Shown piece by piece: positions 1 through 6,114 of a stretch of DNA of 13,294 nucleotides. The notes below the pieces were generated by a model. That model ran no database searches, had not been told where the DNA came from, and worked only from the letters and a program-made list of their open reading frames with translations. This DNA is from Thermodesulfovibrio sp. GTDB taxonomy: Bacteria; Nitrospirota; Thermodesulfovibrionia; Thermodesulfovibrionales; JdFR-85. Made by a program: the position numbers and the translations under genes. Location of the stretch: NCBI GenBank assembly GCA_027016675.1, contig JALUSH010000090.1, forward strand, positions 1 to 13,294, given 5' to 3'. Positions within the stretch are counted from its first letter, which is position 1. Every line of letters starts with the position of its first letter.

Positions 1-987
1 AATCAGATCAGGGATTTTCTTCTGAACATACCCAATATACCTCATGAATCTGTTCCCGTGGGGAAGGACGAGGAAGACAATGTTGAGATAAGACGCTGGG
101 GAACCCCAGGGGAGTTTGACTTCAAACCCTTAAATCACTGGGATATTGCCGAGGCTCTTGATATTATCGACTTTGACAGGGCATCCAAGATAGCAGGAGC
201 AAGGTTTTCTTTAATGAAAGGTGCTGGCGCTAAATTAGAACGTGCACTCATGAACTTTATGCTTGACCATAATACTGAAAGAGGCTATAAAGAGGTCTTC
301 CCTCCCATTCTTGTAAATCGAGAAACCATGACAGGCACTGGTCAGCTTCCAAAGTTCTATGATGATCTCTTCAGAACACTGGAGCCAGAACTTTACCTTA
401 TTCCTACCGCTGAGGTGCCTGTAACAAATATTCATAGAGATGAGATACTTAATGAAAATGACCTTCCCATATACTACACAGCATACACCCCCTGTTTCAG
501 AAAAGAGGCAGGTTCCTATGGTAAGGATACAAGAGGCCTGATAAGACAGCACCAGTTCAACAAGGTTGAGCTGGTAAAGTTCTCAAAACCTGAAAACTCC
601 TATGATGAACTGGAATCATTAACAAGGGATGCTGAGGATATCCTGCAAAAACTCGGACTGCCTTACAGGGTGGTGGTATTATGCACCGGGGATCTTGGTT
701 TTTCAGCCTCTAAAACCTATGATATTGAGGTATGGTTGCCTGGACAGCAACGGTACCGAGAAATCTCCTCCTGCTCCAATTTTGAAGATTATCAGGCAAG
801 AAGGGCAAATATCCGCTTCAGACGGGAGGGTAAAAAAGGTACCGAGTTTGTACATACACTGAATGGCTCAGGGCTTGCTATTGGCAGAACAGTGGTTGCA
901 ATAATTGAAAACTACCAGCAGAAGGATGGCTCAGTGGTAATACCTGAAGTTCTGAGACCTTATATGGGAATGGATGTTATAAAGTAA
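1..987 (+). CDS. serS: Seryl-tRNA synthetase, 3' part (5' end outside window)
   Basis: Charges tRNA-Ser (and tRNA-Sec, where present) with serine in the cytoplasm. The frame is open from base 1 and ends with TAA at 985-987, so 328 residues are visible of a family usually about 425 long; the missing part is most of the N-terminal coiled-coil arm. The first visible residues include LLNIPNIPHESVPVG, the conserved linker between arm and catalytic core. A GTG at 58 is internal to this conserved segment and is not a real start. Class II motif 2 is seen around 496-560 (FRKEAGSYGKDTRGLIRQHQ) and motif 3 around 862-960 (GLAIGRTVVAIIENYQ, then PEVLRPYMG). hisB follows after 19 bases in the same direction, so the two are probably co-transcribed. 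The family assignment is secure. If the window's putative selenoprotein is real, this enzyme would also supply Ser-tRNA-Sec. Confidence 0.97.
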   Translation, partial: NQIRDFLLNIPNIPHESVPVGKDEEDNVEIRRWGTPGEFDFKPLNHWDIAEALDIIDFDRASKIAGARFSLMKGAGAKLERALMNFMLDHNTERGYKEVFPPILVNRETMTGTGQLPKFYDDLFRTLEPELYLIPTAEVPVTNIHRDEILNENDLPIYYTAYTPCFRKEAGSYGKDTRGLIRQHQFNKVELVKFSKPENSYDELESLTRDAEDILQKLGLPYRVVVLCTGDLGFSASKTYDIEVWLPGQQRYREISSCSNFEDYQARRANIRFRREGKKGTEFVHTLNGSGLAIGRTVVAIIENYQQKDGSVVIPEVLRPYMGMDVIK

Positions 988-1006
988 TTATAAACCTGGA
1001 GGAAGA

Positions 1007-1585
1007 ATGAGAAAGGCAAGGGTACATAGAAAAACAAAAGAAACAGATGTTTCCATCACCATTAATCTTGATGGTAAGGGTTCTTACAAGATTGACACAT
1101 CCATACCTTTTGTGGATCATATGCTCTCTTTAATGTCCTATCATGGCAGAATAGACCTGGATATAAAGGCAAAGGGTGACATTGATGTGGACTACCATCA
1201 TCTTATGGAAGACATAGGAATTGCCTTTGGTAGTGCCCTTGACAAGGCACTTGGAGATAAAACAGGCATCCGAAGGTTTGGACATGCAAAGATTCCCATG
1301 GATGAAAGTCTTTCAGAGGTGGTTGTTGATTTAAGCGGAAGACCCTATCTTGTCTATAAGACAGGAAAAAGAAACGGTACTGTAAAGGATCTTCCCGTCT
1401 CTTTATTTGAAGACTTTTTCCTATCCTTTACAAACAATGCCAGGGTCAATCTACACATTATAGTACATTATGGACGTGACCTCCATCATATCTATGAGTC
1501 TATCTTCAAGGCCTTTGGAAGGGCACTGAAGGAGGCATCTACAGTTGAAGGAAACAGGCTTCCTTCAACAAAAGGCCGTCTGTAG
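1007..1585 (+). CDS. hisB: Imidazoleglycerol-phosphate dehydratase
   Basis: Dehydrates imidazole glycerol phosphate to imidazole acetol phosphate in histidine biosynthesis; a Mn-dependent cytoplasmic enzyme. The protein has 192 residues, the usual size of the monofunctional form, with no phosphatase domain. The two metal-binding His-rich motifs of the family are visible: VDYHHLMEDIGIAFG in the first half and GRDLHHIYESIFKAFGRAL near the C-terminus, with FVDHMLS and the MDESL segment between and before them. The first motif has HHLMED where most homologues have HHTxED, a mild departure that keeps the His and Glu ligands. A GGAGG Shine-Dalgarno lies at about 998-1002 before the ATG. It sits 19 bases after serS and 11 bases before the next gene, away from other his genes in this window. 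Confidence 0.96.
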   Translation: MRKARVHRKTKETDVSITINLDGKGSYKIDTSIPFVDHMLSLMSYHGRIDLDIKAKGDIDVDYHHLMEDIGIAFGSALDKALGDKTGIRRFGHAKIPMDESLSEVVVDLSGRPYLVYKTGKRNGTVKDLPVSLFEDFFLSFTNNARVNLHIIVHYGRDLHHIYESIFKAFGRALKEASTVEGNRLPSTKGRL

Positions 1586-1596
1586 ATGGTTATGTT

Positions 1597-2676
1597 ATGC
1601 CTTGGGCAGCAAATGAGATAACCAGCAAGGTATTTACACTTTACCTTAAGGGACGCACATCCATCAGTCTTACCACTGGTGAAATCCTTAAAGCAAGGGT
1701 TCTTGATGTGAAGAACAATGAGACACTTCTCATTTCAATGAAAGGCTCTACCTTCCAGGCAAAAACAGAAGTTTCTCTGAAAAAAGGTGACAGCATCATC
1801 GTCAAGGTTGAATCATCCAGAGATCAGGTAAGACTTAAACTTATCGGTATTGAATCATCCAGGACTGCAAAGACCCAATCTCTCAGGTTTTTTAATCTCC
1901 CTGGGTTGCACGCTGATAAGACAGAACTTAAAGAATTGCTCCAGATGATAAACAAAATAGATAACCTGCCCGAGGAGGTCAAGAACAGGCTTCCTGAAAT
2001 AAAAGAAATCTCGAGGCTCTTTTCTGTAAAACCCGATTCATTAAACGAACAACTCCTGAAGAACCTGACGGAGCACTCTGGTATTATACTGGAAACAAAA
2101 TTAAAGACCCTTGCCCTTAAAGAGATATCCGTAGAGAATTTAACATTATCTGGAATCAACAAAGATGTAAAGGCCATTTTGTTAAAGCTTCAAAACAGGC
2201 TGGATAACAAAGACATAATTCAACTATTGAAGGAAAATAGCATACCTGAACAATCACTCAAGAAAACAGTCTCACAACTTATTCAAAACATCGAATATCA
2301 TCAATTACAATCAAGACTGAATGATATCCTGCAGACCTATATTCCCCTGTTCTGGACCGACCTGAGGGATGGGGAACTCATATTCAGAAGGCTCAAACAT
2401 ACCATCTCCGTTGACGAACCTGTTTGTTGTTTTATCAGACTTTCCTTTGAAAAAACAGGTTACCTAATCACAAGTGTTCTTTATCAGAAGGGATTCATTC
2501 ATGTGGGCTTCTTCTCGGAAAGCAGCATCCTCATTGATGCTCTGGAAAAAAACAGTTCTTTACTCAAGACTGCCTTTGAGTCTGCAGGACTGAGGCTTTC
2601 CAGCCTGAGAACATCCCTTGAGAAAAACCTGGATAGGATAATCTACACCAGAGAAGGACTTGATATAAAGGCATGA
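1597..2676 (+). CDS. FliK-like protein with flagellar hook-length control C-terminal domain
   Basis: The 359-residue protein has a basic beta-rich N-terminus (about residues 1-85), a helical middle (about 100-240) and a C-terminal domain (about 250-345). The C-terminal part resembles the Flg_hook domain of FliK-type proteins: a WTDLRDGELIFRRL segment, two beta-hairpin-like stretches, then SSLLKTAFESAGLRLSSLRT, like the FliK pattern of Leu-rich helix followed by GLxLxxL. FliK measures hook length and switches export specificity by contacting FlhB. The assignment is strengthened by the next gene, an FlhB C-terminal-domain homologue overlapping it by 4 bases (ATGA). ATG 1597 is the first possible start in frame after a TGA at 1546; there is no clear Shine-Dalgarno, so it is probably coupled to hisB, whose stop is 11 bases away. 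The N-terminal part is not recognised. The exact role, canonical FliK or paralogue, is uncertain. Confidence 0.75.
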   Translation: MPWAANEITSKVFTLYLKGRTSISLTTGEILKARVLDVKNNETLLISMKGSTFQAKTEVSLKKGDSIIVKVESSRDQVRLKLIGIESSRTAKTQSLRFFNLPGLHADKTELKELLQMINKIDNLPEEVKNRLPEIKEISRLFSVKPDSLNEQLLKNLTEHSGIILETKLKTLALKEISVENLTLSGINKDVKAILLKLQNRLDNKDIIQLLKENSIPEQSLKKTVSQLIQNIEYHQLQSRLNDILQTYIPLFWTDLRDGELIFRRLKHTISVDEPVCCFIRLSFEKTGYLITSVLYQKGFIHVGFFSESSILIDALEKNSSLLKTAFESAGLRLSSLRTSLEKNLDRIIYTREGLDIKA

Positions 2677-2933
2677 AAAACAAAAAAGCAGCAGCACTTA
2701 AATACGAACATGGTAAAGACAGTGCCCCCAGGCTTGTAGCAAAAGGACGGGGCTATCTTGCTGAAAAGATAATTGAGATAGCAAAACAAAAGGGCATTCC
2801 CATTCATGAAGACAAGGAATTAATTGAAATACTCTCTGCCCTTGATCTCTACAGGGAGATCCCACCTGAACTATATCGGGCTGTAGCAGAGATACTCGCA
2901 TTTATCTACAAGGTCTCCAGAACCTTCAGATAA
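2673..2933 (+). CDS. Small FlhB C-terminal-domain homologue (YlqH/FlhB2 type)
   Basis: The protein has 86 residues and matches the cytoplasmic C-terminal domain of FlhB/YscU type III export switch proteins, without the membrane part. The visible family pattern is AALKYEHGKDSAPRLVAKG near the N-terminus, then IIEIAKQKGIPIHEDKELIE and the closing PPELYRAVAEILAFIYKV. It begins after the position where full-length FlhB has its NPTH autocleavage site, so it corresponds roughly to the cleaved fragment FlhBcc. Stand-alone versions are known in many bacteria and can partly interact with the flagellar export gate. Its ATG overlaps the stop of the FliK-like gene by 4 bases, so the two are translationally coupled. 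The pairing of a substrate-specificity ruler domain and its receptor domain argues for a shared role in flagellar export. No clear terminator follows. Confidence 0.88.
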   Translation: MKNKKAAALKYEHGKDSAPRLVAKGRGYLAEKIIEIAKQKGIPIHEDKELIEILSALDLYREIPPELYRAVAEILAFIYKVSRTFR

Positions 2934-3091
2934 GACTAAAGAGCATTGGTGTCCAAAATAAATTGGCAAGACCTGTATAAGGCAGAGTGCCGAAGAAAAA
3001 TAAGCACCACACCTTTGAAAATGGAAAAATCCTTCTGAAACAGGAGGTGAAGAGGTGGTTCATCATCCCATTGATGCACCCCCACCTTCAT

Positions 3092-3112
3092 CCTCCCCCT
3101 TCAAGGGGGAGG
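3092..3112. repeat. GC-rich palindromic intergenic element
   Basis: Arms CCTCCCCCTT and AAGGGGGAGG flank a single central C, giving a near-perfect 21-base palindrome followed by TTTGGAGGGGG. Elements of this look are frequent between genes in Nitrospirota and deltaproteobacterial genomes. A related but different sequence (C/T-rich arm, AAA centre, AG/G-rich arm) lies at 12367-12400. It may also end transcription of the serS-hisB unit, but there is no T-run next to it. Confidence 0.6.
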
Positions 3113-3198
3113 TTTGGAGGGGGTAGTCTTTTAAGACTTAAGTGTATAGATAAGGGTCTTGATGTAAGATACATGAGGTATTGCTACATGGCCTATAC

Positions 3199-3277
3199 AG
3201 AGGTCAGATCTCAGAGGTCAGAGGTGGGATTACAAACTTTGGAGTTTCTGACTTCCGATTTCCGACATCTGATTTCC
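3199..3277. repeat. Imperfect inverted repeat of TCAGAGGTCAGA units
   Basis: The left arm (3199-3225) contains three GAGGTCAGA-like units. The right arm (about 3246-3277) contains TCTGACTTCCGATTTCCG units, which read as a degraded reverse complement of the left arm, separated by about 20 bases. In translation such repeats give the familiar spurious EVRSQRSEV-type peptide. The structure suggests a short palindromic interspersed repeat rather than coding DNA. Confidence 0.55.
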
Positions 3278-3281
3278 GTAT

Positions 3282-3335
3282 AGGTGCCCTGCCTTGTTGC
3301 TATCTTATATTGGACATATGTGACTAAAGAAATTT
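3282..3335. repeat. Direct repeat copy A upstream of the HDOD gene
   Basis: It starts AGGTGCCCTGCCTTGTTG and is followed by a looser match. A second copy lies at 4826-4879. The first 18 bases differ at one position; over 54 bases about three quarters agree without gaps. Copy A runs into the TAAA box of the sigma-28 promoter. Confidence 0.6.
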
Positions 3336-3351
3336 TCAAAATAGCCGATAA
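3325..3351 (+). promoter_or_regulatory. Sigma-28 (FliA) promoter of the PATAN-HDOD gene
   Basis: The -35 box TAAA (3325-3328) and the -10 box GCCGATAA (3344-3351) are separated by exactly 15 bases, identical to the bacterial sigma-28 consensus TAAA-N15-GCCGATAA. Transcription would start near 3358-3360, about 27 bases before the ATG at 3386. This places the downstream signalling gene in the late flagellar/chemotaxis regulon. No sigma-28 factor is encoded in the window, so use by FliA is inference from the match. Confidence 0.82.
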
Positions 3352-3385
3352 GATATATAAAATCAACTGATATGAGGATGATAAT

Positions 3386-4666
3386 ATGGCCAAGATAGAA
3401 GGTGACCTCTCTTTAATGCCCATTTCAGACCTGATGCAATGGATTGAGATGAGCCGCAAATCCGGGACCCTGCTCATTGAATTCAATGGTATTGTAAAAC
3501 GATTTTACCTTCAACAGGGCAAAATTATCTATGTATCTTCACAAAAAAAGGGAGAGATGCTTGGCGAGTATCTCCTTTCAAAGAAACTCATTGACATCAA
3601 GCAACTCAAGGAAAGTATTCAGAAGAGCCAGGTTCTCGGTATCCCCTTTACAGGCTATCTGATATCTGAAGGTTTGTTAACAGCAGAGACGCTTGAATCA
3701 ATCATAAGTGAAATAGCTGAGGCAGCATTCCGGGATGCCCTGAAATGGGAGGGAGGCACCTTTCAATTCAAGGATTCATTGCCCCCTTCTGTAGTAAATG
3801 GTCCCGTGAAGATAAACACCTCTACCGTGGTCTTTCAATCAATGAGGACACTCTATGAATCACAGGAGGCACCCGAAACAGATAAAACAGAATTTATCAA
3901 AAAAATAGCCCAGGATGTATCTTCAGGAAAAATCGAACTCCCCCCTGTGCCTGACATTATAGTCAAATTAAATAGCGCCCTCAAAAATGACAATACCACT
4001 GTAGTGGATATAGCAAAGATAATCATGTCAGACCAGATACTCACATCGAAGATTCTCAAAATTGTCAATTCATCTTACTATGCAAGATACGGAAAAATCA
4101 CCTCCTTGCAACAGGCTATAATATATATGGGGTTGAAATCACTTATAAGCATTGTCACTGTCTATACCCTTGGAGCAACAAATACCTATAATGCAGAGAA
4201 GATCAAGACAGTGCTAAAGCATTCCCTGATTACAGCCTTTATAGCAAGACATCTATCCCCTTATCTCTCTGTTGACCCTGAGGAGGCCTTTGTATGCGGA
4301 CTGCTTCATGATATCGGGAAAACCGTGATTCTGGAACATCTCCATGATCAGAGGATAACGGATGAACTGATGAATGATATCCTGGAAAGTTTTCATACCA
4401 AAATAGGCTTTTTGTTAGCTGTTAAATGGAAATTCTCTGATGTCGTAAAGGAAACAATACGACTCCATCACAACCCTGGCGACTCTGAAAAGTTCAAAGA
4501 TGTCCTCCAGCTTGTTTCTACTGCAAACAGCCTTGCTAACAACCTTAACTCAGAAGAAAACCAATTCCATGACTGCCTCAAAGAGTTCTTAAATAAAGGT
4601 CTAAACGTGGAAGAATTTCAGAATGACCTAAATGCTTTTGTCAAGGAAGCTGATCTGTTTGTATAG
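3386..4666 (+). CDS. PATAN (DUF4388) - HDOD domain signalling protein
   Basis: A cytoplasmic 426-residue protein with no signal peptide or membrane segment. Residues 1 to about 160 form a DUF4388/PATAN domain (GDLSLMPISDLMQWIEMSRK, SGTLLIEF, QQGKIIYVSS, FRDALKWEGGTFQF). Residues about 180-385 form an HDOD domain (IELPPVPDIIVKLNSAL, LTSKILKIVNSSYYAR, ITSLQQAIIYMG, KHSLITAFIARHL). The HD signature HDIGK is intact at 308-312, whereas many HDOD proteins have lost these residues; whether this one is catalytic is unknown. PATAN and HDOD proteins act in two-component, twitching/gliding, chemotaxis and c-di-GMP signalling. The start has a GAGG Shine-Dalgarno at about 3374-3377. A consensus sigma-28 promoter lies directly upstream and indicates co-expression with late flagellar genes. 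It appears to be a single-gene transcript. Confidence 0.9.
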   Translation: MAKIEGDLSLMPISDLMQWIEMSRKSGTLLIEFNGIVKRFYLQQGKIIYVSSQKKGEMLGEYLLSKKLIDIKQLKESIQKSQVLGIPFTGYLISEGLLTAETLESIISEIAEAAFRDALKWEGGTFQFKDSLPPSVVNGPVKINTSTVVFQSMRTLYESQEAPETDKTEFIKKIAQDVSSGKIELPPVPDIIVKLNSALKNDNTTVVDIAKIIMSDQILTSKILKIVNSSYYARYGKITSLQQAIIYMGLKSLISIVTVYTLGATNTYNAEKIKTVLKHSLITAFIARHLSPYLSVDPEEAFVCGLLHDIGKTVILEHLHDQRITDELMNDILESFHTKIGFLLAVKWKFSDVVKETIRLHHNPGDSEKFKDVLQLVSTANSLANNLNSEENQFHDCLKEFLNKGLNVEEFQNDLNAFVKEADLFV

Positions 4667-4994
4667 TGTTTAATTCATTGCTGTCAAAGATCATTACTAT
4701 CTAATCTAAAAAGATTCTATTTCACCACCTCTACCCCTTTTCAATTGAAACCTGATTTGATTTTGCTCTGTCTTTCAATAAAGGTTCAGGCAGAGACTAA
4801 TCCTGTGGATTGCATTATTTTTATGAGGTGCCCTGCCTTATTGGTGTTTTGTTTTAGACAGATGTGGTCAAAGATATTCAAGAAGTTATTTCCGTGAAGG
4901 AGAGGGACAATGAAGTTATGAACCACCTCTGACCGTTAAGGAAAGTATTAATTTTCGCCTGTTCTGTCTTTCAGCCTGGAATTTAATGAAAACA
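4667..4994. other. Intergenic region between convergent genes, with repeat remnant
   Basis: It separates the ends of the HDOD gene and the minus-strand membrane protein gene. No gene is visible. It contains a weak hairpin AATCT-AAAA-AGATT (4703-4716), a 12-base palindrome TTTCAATTGAAA (4739-4750) and direct repeat copy B (4826-4879). Downstream of copy B a good Shine-Dalgarno-like GGAGAGGG (4899-4906) precedes ATG 4910, but that frame closes after three codons. This may be a relic of a duplicated gene start. No convincing terminator is seen for either gene. Confidence 0.6.
4826..4879. repeat. Direct repeat copy B
   Basis: Begins AGGTGCCCTGCCTTATTG and matches copy A at 3282-3335 with one mismatch in the first 18 bases and looser agreement beyond (GGACATATGTG versus AGACAGATGTG, then AAAGA). 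At the place of copy A's sigma-28 TAAA box, copy B has CAAA, and no GCCGATAA follows, so it is not a sigma-28 promoter. Confidence 0.55.
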
Positions 4995-5513
4995 CTATTG
5001 TCTCTCTTCAGAGGGTAGCAGGTCTTTGTTTTCATCCTCTTTAAGAGGTTCCTTACTTTCCACCTCAATGGATTCCTTTTCTATCTCTGCCTCAGGTGGT
5101 CCTTTCTCCAATACTGGAGACTCTTTAATTTCTTCTTTCTTATCCTTTTCTTCTTCTACTTCAGTATCAGAACCCCTTATACCTTTTCTTACACGTTCAA
5201 TAACAGGGTCAGTCACAAAGGGACTGTATTCTTTAAGTCTGAGAGCCAGATTGTCTCCTACCTGTACAAGAAGGTCAATCTCTGGAACCTTGTTTTTGAA
5301 TGTTACAAGTATAGCTCCCTCTTTTGTGTTTACTGTAACTAACAGGTTATGGTCCTTCTTATCTTTTGCTACAACCTTCCCCTCGACTACCACACCGCTC
5401 TTTTCAAATAAACCAGGCATGTATCGATCAAGGTAATCAGGCGCGAAATACATACCTGCAGCACCAATTATGATTCCAATGAAGAACACAATAATAACAC
5501 TCCAGGCTTTCAT
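4995..5513 (-). CDS. Membrane-anchored protein with acidic C-terminal tail, unknown function
   Basis: The 172-residue product is not recognised as a named family. Residues about 4-24 (WSVIIVFFIGIIIGAAGMYF) form one hydrophobic segment after a short basic start, so it is probably a signal anchor with the rest outside the cytoplasm. Residues about 42-95 (VVVEGKVVAKDKKDHNLLVT, then AILVTFKNKVPEIDLLVQVGD) are beta-rich and look like a small OB-fold or soluble beta-barrel. From about residue 108 the chain is low-complexity and highly charged (Glu/Lys repeats), so probably disordered. Start: ATG 5513 follows a good GGGAGG Shine-Dalgarno, and a TATAAT box lies upstream at 5546-5551. It is monocistronic and convergent with the HDOD gene. 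The translation is convincing because the opposite-strand frame over the tail is simply the complement of the low-complexity codons. Confidence 0.8.
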   Translation of the reverse strand: MKAWSVIIVFFIGIIIGAAGMYFAPDYLDRYMPGLFEKSGVVVEGKVVAKDKKDHNLLVTVNTKEGAILVTFKNKVPEIDLLVQVGDNLALRLKEYSPFVTDPVIERVRKGIRGSDTEVEEEKDKKEEIKESPVLEKGPPEAEIEKESIEVESKEPLKEDENKDLLPSEERQ

Positions 5514-5545
5514 ACATATCCTCCCTTTGTTGTGATATAGTAATG

Positions 5546-5575
5546 ATTATACTATTTAATTGCCATGTTTTGCAC
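5546..5575 (-). promoter_or_regulatory. Possible sigma-70 promoter of the acidic-tail membrane protein
   Basis: On the minus strand, a perfect TATAAT (-10) lies at 5551-5546, and GTGCAA, a poor -35 box, lies 18 bases upstream at 5575-5570. The predicted start is about 25 bases ahead of the ATG at 5513. The -10 is convincing, the -35 is weak. Confidence 0.4.
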
Positions 5576-5675
5576 TTTTAAATCAATCTATTGATGCTGT
5601 ATTAGTAGTCATCTACTGGAAAATAACAGCCTGATTCTGTTAAAATCATCAAAAATAGTTTTGGGACTTTTTACA

Positions 5676-6092
5676 ATGGTATATTCAAAACAACTGATTT
5701 TTAGAACGGAGGGATACTGCCATATATTAAAGATAACAGGTGTTATCACGGATTTTTTGCAGAGTTCTTCCATCAGAAATGGCCTTGTAACAATATTCAG
5801 CAGAGGCTCTACCTGTGGGATTACAATAGTAGAATACGAAGAGGGTGTCCTGAAAGATCTCCAGAGTGCCCTTGAAAAGATTGCTCCTGTAAACAGTATC
5901 TATGAACATGACAGGCTCCAGGGTGATGGCAATGGATTCTCTCATGTAAGGTCTGCACTGATGAAACCCACTCTCTCTGTACCTGTAATAGATGGAGAGC
6001 TTGCATTGGGCACCTGGCAGGAGATAGTTTTTATTGACTTTGACAATCGGAACAGGGATAGAGAGGTAATAGTTCAGATAGTGGGAGAATAA
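5676..6092 (+). CDS. yjbQ: YjbQ family (UPF0047) protein
   Basis: A small cytoplasmic protein of 138 residues, typical for the family. Conserved features in order: a beta-rich start with ITGVITDFLQ, then RGSTCGITIVEYEEGVLKDL (the position of the family's HTTA/STA-ITINE motif), DGNGFSHVRSALM with the conserved His, the PTLSVPVIDGELALGTWQ block, and a closing RDREVIVQIVGE. Family members have been linked with a weak thiamine-phosphate synthase activity, but the physiological role is unsettled. The start is uncertain: ATG 5676 has a weak GGGA about 9 bases upstream, while TTG 5661 would add five residues without family support; I prefer 5676. The gene stops inside a perfect hairpin terminator and is convergent with the putative selenoprotein gene. 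Confidence 0.9.
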   Translation: MVYSKQLIFRTEGYCHILKITGVITDFLQSSSIRNGLVTIFSRGSTCGITIVEYEEGVLKDLQSALEKIAPVNSIYEHDRLQGDGNGFSHVRSALMKPTLSVPVIDGELALGTWQEIVFIDFDNRNRDREVIVQIVGE

Positions 6093-6106
6093 CTCTCCCA
6101 CTATCT
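6076..6106 (+). terminator. Perfect-stem terminator of yjbQ, shared convergent site
   Basis: A perfect 13-bp stem (AGATAGTGGGAGA, 6076-6088, with its exact complement at 6094-6106) closes a 5-base loop that contains part of the TAA stop of yjbQ. TTTTG follows on the plus strand. The converging minus-strand gene ends at 6115, so the same hairpin lies just beyond its stop; there is no T-run on that strand, so termination there would be weaker. Confidence 0.85.
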
Positions 6107-6114
6107 TTTGTCCT

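Larger units (their letters stand above)
2934..3324. other. Repeat-bearing intergenic region without a credible gene
   Basis: This gap between the flhB-like gene and the sigma-28 promoter holds no convincing gene. A possible 98-codon frame at 2987-3283 and an opposite frame from 3211 translate repeat sequence (e.g. TEVRSQRSEV and RCRKSEVRNSKV) and have no family character. A small frame from GTG 3055 has a good AGGAGGT Shine-Dalgarno (3042-3048) but reads straight through the GC-rich palindrome to a TAG and looks like a repeat artefact. Visible structure: the palindrome at 3092-3112, a short hairpin AGTCTT-TT-AAGACT just after it, an imperfect inverted repeat at 3199-3277, and the direct repeat beginning at 3282. 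Confidence 0.7.

Noticed and set aside
3051..3063. 13-base match AGAGGTGGTTCAT also on the minus strand near 4922-4934
   Set aside because: A match this short is expected by chance in a window of this size.
2987..3283. 98-codon plus-strand frame and an overlapping minus-strand frame (3211-3486)
   Set aside because: Both mainly translate palindromic and TCAGAGGTCAGA-type repeats; no Shine-Dalgarno, no family pattern, and the minus frame runs into the HDOD gene.
5026..5436. 136-codon plus-strand frame rich in Ser
   Set aside because: Complement of the acidic Glu/Lys tail of the minus-strand membrane protein; low-complexity shadow without start signals.
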